From: CAWGET01 sp963821715
GTDB lineage: Bacteria > Bacteroidota > Ignavibacteria > Ignavibacteriales > Melioribacteraceae
Assembly (NCBI GenBank): GCA_963821715.1
Contig: CAWGET010000006.1
Location: forward strand, 806,001-870,000
DNA: 64,000 nt
Direction: 5' to 3'
The notes under the pieces were generated by a model. That model saw only the letters and a program-made list of their open reading frames with translations, had not been told where the DNA came from and did not search any database. A program made the translations under genes and the position numbers. Of the stretch, positions 45,813 through 54,019 are shown piece by piece; positions within the stretch are counted from its first letter, which is position 1; each line of letters opens with the position of its first letter.

Positions 45813-46949
45813 ATGGGAAACATTATTACAAAAATAGCGCTCGTCCACGAATGGTTCGATACATTTGCCGGATCAGAAAAAGTCGTCCGTTCTTTTGTAA
45901 ATATCTGGAAAGACGCGGATGTTTATGCGCTTGTAGATTTTCTGGATGCGAAAGACAGCAAATTAATTTTGGATAACAAAAAAGTCAGGACCTCTTTCAT
46001 CCAAAATCTTCCCTTCAGTAAAAATCATTTTCGCAACTATCTTCCTCTTTTTCCTTTGGCTGTTGAACAATTTGATTTTTCCGATTATGATGTAGTGCTG
46101 TCAAGTTCTCACGCAGTGGCCAAGGGCGCTCTAACAAATTCTAATCAGCTTCATTTTTGTTACTGCCATACTCCGATGCGTTACGCCTGGGATCTTTATC
46201 ATCAATACTTAAAAGAAAGTAAACTAGAATCCGGAATAAAAGGCTGGCTCACAAAATATATTCTTCACCGTTTAAGAATTTGGGATGCCGCCACCGCAAA
46301 CAGAGTAGATTATTTTATCGCGAACTCAAAATATATCGCCGGACGAATAAATAAAGTTTATAGACGAACCGCCGATGTAATTTATCCTCCCGTGGATATT
46401 GACCGTTTCGAGTTAACTTACGAAAAAGACGATTATTATTTAACGGCTTCACGTTTTGTTCCTTACAAAAAAATTGATCTTATAGTTGAAGCATTTTCTA
46501 AAATGCCTGACAAAAAGTTAATTGTAATCGGAGATGGTCCGCAATCCGAAAAAATTAGAAAAAGTGCTACATCCAATATTGAGATTGTAGGACATCAAAC
46601 CGGAGATAGTTTTAAAACTTATATGCAGAAGGCAAAAGCATTTTTGTTCGCGGCGGAAGAAGACTTTGGCATAACAATGGTTGAAGCGCAGGCTTGCGGA
46701 ACGCCCGTTATCGCTTACGGAACCGGGGGTGCTGCGGAAATTGTTTTGGATGGCAAAACCGGTATTTTATTTGGCGAGCAAAATCATACATCGATTATTG
46801 AAGCTGTAAATACATTTGAGAAGAATAAGAATAATTTTAATCCTGAGATAATGAGACAAAACTCAGAAAGATTCTCGCGGGAAAGATTCGAAAAGGAAAT
46901 AAGAAATTTCGTCGAAACGAAATATATTGAATTCAAAAGTCGATTATAA
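45813..46949 (+). CDS. GT4 glycosyltransferase, mannosyltransferase-like
   Basis: A retaining GT-B enzyme of 378 residues. The N-terminal acceptor domain has HEWFDTFAGSEKV. The nucleotide-sugar domain shows ASRFVPYKKIDLIVEAF and the signature EEDFGITMVEAQACGTPVIAYGTGG, with the two catalytic glutamates. Enzymes of this type add mannose or a related sugar to the lipid-linked unit. It is followed at 3 bases by the polyprenyl-phosphate sugar transferase, so both are likely cotranscribed. Confidence 0.9.
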   Translation: MGNIITKIALVHEWFDTFAGSEKVVRSFVNIWKDADVYALVDFLDAKDSKLILDNKKVRTSFIQNLPFSKNHFRNYLPLFPLAVEQFDFSDYDVVLSSSHAVAKGALTNSNQLHFCYCHTPMRYAWDLYHQYLKESKLESGIKGWLTKYILHRLRIWDAATANRVDYFIANSKYIAGRINKVYRRTADVIYPPVDIDRFELTYEKDDYYLTASRFVPYKKIDLIVEAFSKMPDKKLIVIGDGPQSEKIRKSATSNIEIVGHQTGDSFKTYMQKAKAFLFAAEEDFGITMVEAQACGTPVIAYGTGGAAEIVLDGKTGILFGEQNHTSIIEAVNTFEKNKNNFNPEIMRQNSERFSRERFEKEIRNFVETKYIEFKSRL

Positions 46950-46952
46950 CAA

Positions 46953-48341
46953 ATGATCGTTAATCAAAAATCGATAAATAGTTTAAGGATAATAACAGAC
47001 TTAATCGTATTAAATTTGGTCTTTATTTTAGCCGCAGCGCTCGCGCAGCCATTGGAAATATTTTTGGCGAAACCTTATCTTATAATTCTGATGGCGCTCG
47101 AAAGTTTTCTCTGGCTTATCGGCGGGAATCTATTTAAGCTCTATACTGATTTCCACAACCGACTCCTTTCTGTTCAGGCAGTTAATGTTTTCAAAAATGT
47201 CTTCACCCAAATTGTCTTCGCAATTTTCTTTTTGTTCTTCGTAAAAGAATTCCTTTTCACCCGCTGGTTCATGGTATTCTATGCTTTATTTTTATTCTTC
47301 TTTATTTTGATGAAAGATTACTTGCTTCGGTATTTCATCTTTTATTTACGGAAGAAGAAAGACAATTTCCGAAATATGGCGATAATCGGAAGCGGAGAAA
47401 CCGCCGTCAGATTCCGTGAATATTTAGAGATGAACAATAATATCGGCTACAAATTAAAAGATGTTTTAGATGAAGAACGCTTTTTGACTTCAGACCCTGA
47501 CAATCCGAATGAGACATTGGAAAAATATTTATTGGAAGAAAAAATTGACGACCTGATCCTATCGCTGCCGATGAATAAATTTCATCTTGCTGAAGAAGTT
47601 ATTAAGATATGCGACCGCAACGCAATACAAAGCTACATTGTTCCGGATGATTTTCAGTTCTTATCAAATAAGTTCCGCATAAGCTTATTCGGCGATATTC
47701 CAGTCATAACAACGCGAAGCAATCCGCTGGAAGAAATCCAATGGCGAATGATAAAACGGACTTTTGATTTTATATTTGCCGCGATAATATTTGTTTTATT
47801 CCTTTGGTGGTTGCTGCCGCTTATAGCATTAATAATAAGAATTGATTCTAAAGGGAAGGCGCTTTTTGTTCAGAAAAGAATCGGGAAAAATAATAATATC
47901 TTCAATTGCTATAAATTCCGCACGATGGAAATTCCGGATGAAAACATGAAACCCGTAAGCGGCGAAGACGATCGTTTGACCGGAGCCGGACTATTTCTCC
48001 GGAAATATAATCTGGATGAGCTTCCCCAATTCCTCAATGTGTTAAAGGGAGATATGTCATTAACGGGTCCCCGCCCTCACGCCATACCCTTCGATAATTC
48101 TTACAGCGGAATAGTTGAGGAGATTAAGCTTAGGCATCGCGTTAAACCGGGAATTACAGGTTGGGCGCAGATACATGGTTTGCGCGGCGATGTTTTCGAC
48201 TTCGAACAGAACAAAATCCGTACAAGAAAACGAATTCAGTATGATATCTGGTATATAGAAAATTGGACTTTCTGGCTCGACATACAGATCATCTTCAGAA
48301 CAGTGTGGCAAATATTACGCGGAAAAAATTTGGGTATTTGA
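46953..48341 (+). CDS. Undecaprenyl-phosphate sugar phosphotransferase (WcaJ/WbaP-type)
   Basis: Polytopic initiating transferase of 462 residues. Four N-terminal hydrophobic segments (~15-135) are followed by a CoA-binding-like region (MAIIGSGETAVRF), a fifth segment near ~270-290, and the cytoplasmic bacterial sugar transferase domain. The latter has KRTFDFIFA, FVQKRIGKN, FNCYKFRTM, KYNLDELPQFLNV, SLTGPRPHA and RVKPGITGWAQ. It places the first sugar phosphate on undecaprenyl phosphate at the inner membrane. It begins 3 bases after the GT4 gene and is convergent with the O-antigen ligase. Confidence 0.94.
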   Translation: MIVNQKSINSLRIITDLIVLNLVFILAAALAQPLEIFLAKPYLIILMALESFLWLIGGNLFKLYTDFHNRLLSVQAVNVFKNVFTQIVFAIFFLFFVKEFLFTRWFMVFYALFLFFFILMKDYLLRYFIFYLRKKKDNFRNMAIIGSGETAVRFREYLEMNNNIGYKLKDVLDEERFLTSDPDNPNETLEKYLLEEKIDDLILSLPMNKFHLAEEVIKICDRNAIQSYIVPDDFQFLSNKFRISLFGDIPVITTRSNPLEEIQWRMIKRTFDFIFAAIIFVLFLWWLLPLIALIIRIDSKGKALFVQKRIGKNNNIFNCYKFRTMEIPDENMKPVSGEDDRLTGAGLFLRKYNLDELPQFLNVLKGDMSLTGPRPHAIPFDNSYSGIVEEIKLRHRVKPGITGWAQIHGLRGDVFDFEQNKIRTRKRIQYDIWYIENWTFWLDIQIIFRTVWQILRGKNLGI

Positions 48342-48506
48342 TTTGGAAGATTACAGGTTTTTCTCTTTCTAAATGAAGTAAGTATCAAAATGATAAATCC
48401 TTTTATACCATTTTAGATTAACCCTTCTTTTTTAATTTTTAGGATCTTCATCCCACGGAATTTAGTACTATCTGAAAAATCGCAATTCTTTTTTGTGCCT
48501 TTTTTA

Positions 48507-50639
48507 CTACCGATTTTCGATAGCGGTTTTTGAATTCTGATGCATCGAAATATTCAGAGAAATAATAAACCAAAGCAATGTGATAATTTCATGATCCCCG
48601 AAATTCCATTCGGTTAAACCTGACACAAGGAAAGCTGCAAAAACTCCGATAGCTCCAAGGGAATATGCTGATATGAAATTATTTTCTTCGGTTTCATTAT
48701 AAATTTTAAAAAGCAGCCTAATAATTTTATAGAAGAGAAACATTACCGCAAGAAATCCGAATAAACCAAGAGTTACGAGCAAGTGTACATAATTGTTATG
48801 CATGTGTCCTTGAATTTCTTTGTCGTAATAATTTTTGTACTCGGAATATAATTTTGCGAGATCTATATCGCCGACTCCAAACAGCGGATGATCGCTGAAC
48901 ATTTTTAGTCCGGCACTCCAGAACGCGAACCGCGAATAATTTGAGGGATTATAAACATCGAAGATGCTGCTAAGCCTGCTCCGTTTAACATGCGTTGAGA
49001 TAACCTTGTCATTCATAACATTCAAACTTGAGGGAATGAAACCTAATGTACCCAAAGAATCCAACCTAAGATTGCCGGTAATAGTTCTCCTAAGTTCGCC
49101 GAATATTGATTGATTATCGATATAAAATAGTCTGCTGTCATTTTTATAAAAAGAAATAACGGAATTAGGAATTGTAAAACTTCCGGCTAAAACAACCGAA
49201 TCGCCCAATATCTTATAATCTCTAATTTCATAATCTTCAGCAAAAACGAGCATATTATTCATTTTTAAAATGGCGTTAATTTTTTTCTCTGAATAATAAT
49301 TCCATAAAAGCTTTTTAGGAAGAAAATTGTCGGTCGAATAAACGGCAATTTTTCCGGGTGCTGAAAAGACTATATTTGAACTGTCGATTGTAAGATTCAT
49401 GAAATTATTTATCTCTTTAAACCGCAAAGTTTTTACTGAATCATCATTCATTTTAAAAACTGTAAGTCCGCTGTCACTGTCCAAAACATACAAAGCTCCA
49501 TTAAATATTTTATGATCAACGGTAAATCCTGTTGAAAGATATTCTGATTTACGGATAAATTTATCACTACCTTTTTTCAGTAGTACAAACCGAGTATCTA
49601 TAAGTCCGGCAAGATAGAGTGAATCGTTGAATTTTTCAAAACTTGTTACCGGTGCTGCGAATTCATTCAACGTTATTAATTCTTCGCCGTCAACTTTTTT
49701 TAAACCTCCTTCAAAATCGGCAATGTAAATTACTCCGTCGTCTGAAAAAGTATCGTAAGCTCTTCCTTCCGTATTTATACTGTGTAATACTGTTAAAGAA
49801 TCATTGTAAAAATTATAAATTTGTATTTGACTAATATTTGATTGGAAAAATAAAATTATGGTACCGAAAATAATTAGCGCTCCGGTTGTCTTCCAATTCT
49901 TATTTAAAATTAGAATAATAAAAATTCCCGCAGCAACTCCAATCCAACCGGTTCTTTTGTAAGTAGAAAAAAGAGCGAGCAGCGAAATGCCCAATAAAAT
50001 CGCTGTTAAAATCCTAAATTTAATTTTTGTTTTGAAAGAAAGAAGGAATGCGAAAAGCAGAATTGACGTAAAGCTTAAAATTTCGCTCGTAGTGATCGGG
50101 TATTGCAAAACATCCGGCCCTGCCAAAGTCATCTGATATAAATTATTCACAAAGTAACTATAAGCGTGGAAGAGATAATATCCGGTAGTTAAAACGGCAG
50201 CACCAATGAAGATGTAGAAATATTTTTTGTCTTGTTTCAAACTGCCGGATGAAGCCGGTATTAAGTATAAAACCGGGAGTAGAAGCGCACGCTTAAACAT
50301 ATTATTAAAAGACTGCGGCTGATTTGCAGAAAATATGCCCGACAATAACTCCGCCGTTAAAAATATAATGAGCGCGAGTTCGAGTCCATTTTTCCGAAAT
50401 GGATTTTCTTTTTCGTGACCAAACTTTACGAGGATAAAAAATAATGCGCCGTAATATCCAAGCTGATTAACAAAAATCGAATTTGTCAAGCTGATCAGAA
50501 AGACGACGATGAAACCAAAAATTATTTTATCTATTGTTGCGCTATAATTTTTTTGCGGCAAGCGATTCAATCCTAAAATTATTTTTTTACCTAAACTGCA
50601 TATCGTAAAGTTTTTTGTAAATTCCCTGCTCGTCCTCAA
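48507..50639 (-). CDS. O-antigen ligase-family protein with beta-propeller-like periplasmic insert
   Basis: About eleven hydrophobic segments fit the WaaL/Wzy ligase superfamily. C-terminal motifs are YSRFAFWSAGLKMFSDHPLF and GHMHNNYVHLL with the catalytic histidine. The family is usually ~400-450 residues; this one has 710. Residues ~275-565, in the large periplasmic loop, hold about seven repeats of a strand-rich pattern, for example DGVIYIADFEGGLKKVD, SLYLAGLIDTRFVLLKK, ALYVLDSDSGLTVFKM and SRLFYIDNQSIFGEL. This reads as a beta-propeller inserted in the active loop. The TTG start at 50639 overlaps the MsbA gene by 53 bases; later TTG codons at 50570 or 50561 are also possible. Confidence 0.85.
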   Translation of the reverse strand: MRTSREFTKNFTICSLGKKIILGLNRLPQKNYSATIDKIIFGFIVVFLISLTNSIFVNQLGYYGALFFILVKFGHEKENPFRKNGLELALIIFLTAELLSGIFSANQPQSFNNMFKRALLLPVLYLIPASSGSLKQDKKYFYIFIGAAVLTTGYYLFHAYSYFVNNLYQMTLAGPDVLQYPITTSEILSFTSILLFAFLLSFKTKIKFRILTAILLGISLLALFSTYKRTGWIGVAAGIFIILILNKNWKTTGALIIFGTIILFFQSNISQIQIYNFYNDSLTVLHSINTEGRAYDTFSDDGVIYIADFEGGLKKVDGEELITLNEFAAPVTSFEKFNDSLYLAGLIDTRFVLLKKGSDKFIRKSEYLSTGFTVDHKIFNGALYVLDSDSGLTVFKMNDDSVKTLRFKEINNFMNLTIDSSNIVFSAPGKIAVYSTDNFLPKKLLWNYYSEKKINAILKMNNMLVFAEDYEIRDYKILGDSVVLAGSFTIPNSVISFYKNDSRLFYIDNQSIFGELRRTITGNLRLDSLGTLGFIPSSLNVMNDKVISTHVKRSRLSSIFDVYNPSNYSRFAFWSAGLKMFSDHPLFGVGDIDLAKLYSEYKNYYDKEIQGHMHNNYVHLLVTLGLFGFLAVMFLFYKIIRLLFKIYNETEENNFISAYSLGAIGVFAAFLVSGLTEWNFGDHEIITLLWFIISLNISMHQNSKTAIENR

Positions 50640-52440
50640 TCAAGGCGTCATGTGTTCCGTCCTGAACGATGAGACCATTTTCCAAAACTAAAATTCTATC
50701 GGCGTTTTTAACTGTGCTCAACCGGTGCGCAATCACAAATGTAGTTCGGTCATGCATCAATCTTTCTATCGCCTCTTGAACGAGAACTTCGGATTCGTTA
50801 TCGAGAGCGGAAGTGGCTTCGTCAAAAATCATTATCGGCGGATTTTTTAACAACGCACGCGCTATGGAAATCCGCTGACGCTGACCGCCAGATAATTTTG
50901 TTCCGCGTTCCCCGATTATCGTATCGAACTGTTTGGGCAATTCCAAAATAAAATCGTAAGCGTTCGCGGCTTTTGCGGCTTCGATAATTTTTTCTTCGTC
51001 GAAATTATTTAAACCATAAGCAATATTATCCCGCACAGTTTCATTGAAGAGAACCGTTTCCTGCGTAACGATTCCCATGAACTGCCGTAAATCTTTGATG
51101 AAAATTTCCTTAACGTCCACTTCATCCATTAATATTTTTCCTTCGGTCGGATCAAAAAATCTCGGTATAAGATCTACTAGAGTAGTTTTACCGGAACCGC
51201 TGCTGCCGACGAGAGCAATTATTTGTCCGCGCCCGACTTCAAAATTTATATCACTCAAAACATATCCGTCTCCGTCGTCATATTTGAAACCGACATTTTC
51301 GAAAACCAATTTTTCGTCGAACGACTTTTTTGAAACCGCATTGGGCGAATTTTTAATTTTCGGATCCGTATCGATTATATTAAAAATCCTGTCAGCCGCC
51401 GCGCTCGATTCCTGAATCCTGTTATTCACACTGCTCAATTCTTTTATAGGAGGCATCAATTGAAAGATCGCAAAAAGAAATCCGAGAAATTCGCTGGCGC
51501 GAAGCGTTCCTTCCACGAGAACGAGTCTTCCTCCAAAGTAAATTATCACAACGCCAACCAGGATACTTAAAAATTCCGTTATGGGAGCCGCGGCATTTCT
51601 GACCCGAACCATCCGCAAAATCAGTCTGAAAAAATTATTTGTTTGAGTAGCAAATTTTTTACTTTCATAATTTTCCATGCTAAAGGCTTTAACTATTTTC
51701 GCTCCGGAAATAGTTTCGTGAAGAATAGTAGTAATATCCGCCATCTTTGCCTGGAGTATCGCACTTTGCTTACGCAGCTTCAATCCAATATATGCGATTA
51801 TGAACAATGAAAACGGGAGCACAACAAGAGAAAAGAGAGTAAGCTTAAAACTAATGGAGATCGCAATTCCTAAAAAAACTACGATAGTAATCGGCTCGCG
51901 GATAAGATTAAGGAAAACCGCCGAGATCGAATTTTGCACAAGCGTTACGTCGTTGGTTATTTTTGAAATAAGATTGCCGGTTTTTTCATTCTTGAAATAA
52001 CTGATAGGAAGTTTATGCAAGTGATTGTAAGCCGCATTGCGTAAATCTCTTATCACGCCCTGTTCCACGTAAGCTAGAAAATACGCCTGCAGGTAAGCAA
52101 AAATATTTTTGCCGAGGAAAGCAACTAAAATCAGCATGCATATTTTTATCAACACATCCGATATATCACCCTCAAAAATGTAATCTTTAAAACTATCAAC
52201 AACATTTTGAGCGGGTTCTCTAATAAAATCAGGAATAATATTTTGCGAGGTTTCCGTGGATTCTACCGATTCCTGTTGATTTTTATTCGCCGATTCCTGA
52301 AAAAGAGTATCGAGCAACGGAATTGTAAGATAGACCGAAGCACCGTTAAGCAAAGCATATAAAATCGTACAAACCATCGAAAGCGCAAGGTGCTTCCAGT
52401 ATGGTTTTACGTAAGATAATATTCTATAATAAGTTTTCAT
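50587..52440 (-). CDS. MsbA-like lipid/glycan ABC exporter
   Basis: Half-transporter of 617 residues: an N-terminal six-helix domain and a C-terminal ATPase. Walker A GSSGSGKTTLVD is near residue ~410, the signature is LSGGQRQR, Walker B is IMIFDEATSALD, and the H-loop is FVIAHRLSTV. The first periplasmic loop (~48-85) is longer than in E. coli MsbA and glutamate/serine rich. It should export lipid A-core or lipid-linked glycan. It lies between the ligase and the site-2 protease, all on the minus strand. Confidence 0.9.
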   Translation of the reverse strand: MKTYYRILSYVKPYWKHLALSMVCTILYALLNGASVYLTIPLLDTLFQESANKNQQESVESTETSQNIIPDFIREPAQNVVDSFKDYIFEGDISDVLIKICMLILVAFLGKNIFAYLQAYFLAYVEQGVIRDLRNAAYNHLHKLPISYFKNEKTGNLISKITNDVTLVQNSISAVFLNLIREPITIVVFLGIAISISFKLTLFSLVVLPFSLFIIAYIGLKLRKQSAILQAKMADITTILHETISGAKIVKAFSMENYESKKFATQTNNFFRLILRMVRVRNAAAPITEFLSILVGVVIIYFGGRLVLVEGTLRASEFLGFLFAIFQLMPPIKELSSVNNRIQESSAAADRIFNIIDTDPKIKNSPNAVSKKSFDEKLVFENVGFKYDDGDGYVLSDINFEVGRGQIIALVGSSGSGKTTLVDLIPRFFDPTEGKILMDEVDVKEIFIKDLRQFMGIVTQETVLFNETVRDNIAYGLNNFDEEKIIEAAKAANAYDFILELPKQFDTIIGERGTKLSGGQRQRISIARALLKNPPIMIFDEATSALDNESEVLVQEAIERLMHDRTTFVIAHRLSTVKNADRILVLENGLIVQDGTHDALIEDEQGIYKKLYDMQFR

Positions 52441-52446
52441 CTACTA

Positions 52447-53097
52447 TCAATATCCGGAAATCGTTACAAACATTCGCACTATCAAATCTATAAATTTAAT
52501 AAAATATCCCCATAAAGGACTAAAAATAAAAATGAGCATAATTATCATTCCGTAAGAACTCAGGCTTAATAGTTTCGCAGTATATTTATTGGGAAAAATG
52601 TCGAATAAAATATGAGAACCATCAAGAGGAGGAATAGGCAACAAATTGAACGCAAATAAAAATATATTAAAGTAAACAGCCATCCAAAAAATGTTAGCGG
52701 TAATACCGGAATTAGCATAACCAGATTTTTGAAGAACCAATAAGATTATAAAAAAGAAAACCGCCAAAATAAAATTTGAAATCGGTCCGGCGGCAGTAAC
52801 CATAGCGTCGTGCTTCAACGGATCTCTAAAATTTTTTCTGTTTATCGGAACAGGTTTCGCCCAGCCTATAATCAAAAATCCTGAAGCGAAAGACATTAGC
52901 GGCATAACCAAACTTCCTATCACGTCCAGATGTTTAAGCGGATTTAAAGTTAATCTTCCTAAATTTTTTGCTGTATCGTCACCAAATTTTGCTGCTGTAA
53001 AAGCGTGCGCAAATTCGTGAACCGCAATAGATACAAAGAATAAAGGAAGAAATATTAAAAATGAAATTAATTTATCACTTATTTCAATAGCGCCCAA
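52447..53097 (-). CDS. Site-2 protease family metalloprotease (M50)
   Basis: Membrane-embedded zinc protease of 216 residues with about five hydrophobic segments. The HEFAH motif is at residues 27-31 and the second zinc ligand lies in PIPPLDGSHIL. Family members cleave anti-sigma factors or other membrane proteins in regulated intramembrane proteolysis. It has no PDZ domain. The MsbA-like gene follows at 6 bases and xerD precedes it at 4, so the genes are tightly packed, but a functional link is not evident. Confidence 0.9.
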   Translation of the reverse strand: MGAIEISDKLISFLIFLPLFFVSIAVHEFAHAFTAAKFGDDTAKNLGRLTLNPLKHLDVIGSLVMPLMSFASGFLIIGWAKPVPINRKNFRDPLKHDAMVTAAGPISNFILAVFFFIILLVLQKSGYANSGITANIFWMAVYFNIFLFAFNLLPIPPLDGSHILFDIFPNKYTAKLLSLSSYGMIIMLIFIFSPLWGYFIKFIDLIVRMFVTISGY

Positions 53098-53101
53098 TTA
53101 T

Positions 53102-54019
53102 TTAGCCTCTCGGATGATGTTCTTTATGTTCCTGTTTAATAAAATCGCGGTCCACGTGCGTGTAGATCTGCGTTGTGGAAATATCCACGTGCCCGAGCAT
53201 TTCCTGAACCGAGCGAAGATCGGCGCCGCCTTCCAATAAATGTGTTGCGAACGAATGCCTAAAAGTATGAGGATGAATCTCTTTTTTTATATCGGCTTCC
53301 TTCGCGTAACGGTCAACTATTTTCCAAACTCCCATGCGTGAAAGTTTTGTGCCGCGCTTGTTAAGAAATAAAATATTTCCGCTTTTAATTTTATTTACAA
53401 CCGCTGAACGTGACTTTAAAATATATTCTTTGATATAATTTCTCGCAGAACCACCAATTGGGACAATTCTTTGTTTAGATCCTTTACCTAAAACACGGAT
53501 CACTTCTTCATCAAAAAAAAGATCGTTTAATTTTAAATTTATCAGTTCGGAGACTCGTAACCCCGATGAATAGAGAAGTTCCAGCATTGCGCGGTTTCGT
53601 AAACCTAAAACATCGGATATGTCAGGTTGATCGAGAATCTTATCAATCTCCTGAATCGATAACACGTGCGGCAGCTTACGTGATAATTTTGTTGATGCGA
53701 TCTTTTCTGTAGGATCGTTTTGAATATATTTCGACTGATACAAGTAAGAGAAAAAACTTTTTAATGAAGAAGAATATCTTGCGGTCGTAGAAGAATTCAA
53801 CCCTTCCTTTTTTAAGATCTTAAAAAATTCGGAAACTGTTGAAGATCCGATAGCATTCAGATCCGTAATATCTTCTTCCTTCACAAAACTCAGGAATTTG
53901 GAAACATCCGACGAATAAGCGGCTACAGTATTTTCCGAATAATTTTTTTCGAGTTTAAGTATCGACAGAAATTCCTGAAGGAATGGATTTTCCGGACTAT
54001 TTTTTTGTAGATTCTTCAA
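53102..54019 (-). CDS. xerD: Tyrosine recombinase XerD
   Basis: Site-specific recombinase of 305 residues that resolves chromosome dimers at dif with XerC. The N-terminal SAM-like domain has KNYSENTVAAYSSD. The catalytic residues are Arg in SSGLRVSELI, His/Arg in HPHTFRHSFATHLL, His in LGHVDIST and Tyr in TTQIYTHVD. It may act as the single Xer enzyme, since no second copy is in the window. Its start lies 23 bases inside the preceding HD-protein gene end. Confidence 0.93.
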   Translation of the reverse strand: MKNLQKNSPENPFLQEFLSILKLEKNYSENTVAAYSSDVSKFLSFVKEEDITDLNAIGSSTVSEFFKILKKEGLNSSTTARYSSSLKSFFSYLYQSKYIQNDPTEKIASTKLSRKLPHVLSIQEIDKILDQPDISDVLGLRNRAMLELLYSSGLRVSELINLKLNDLFFDEEVIRVLGKGSKQRIVPIGGSARNYIKEYILKSRSAVVNKIKSGNILFLNKRGTKLSRMGVWKIVDRYAKEADIKKEIHPHTFRHSFATHLLEGGADLRSVQEMLGHVDISTTQIYTHVDRDFIKQEHKEHHPRG

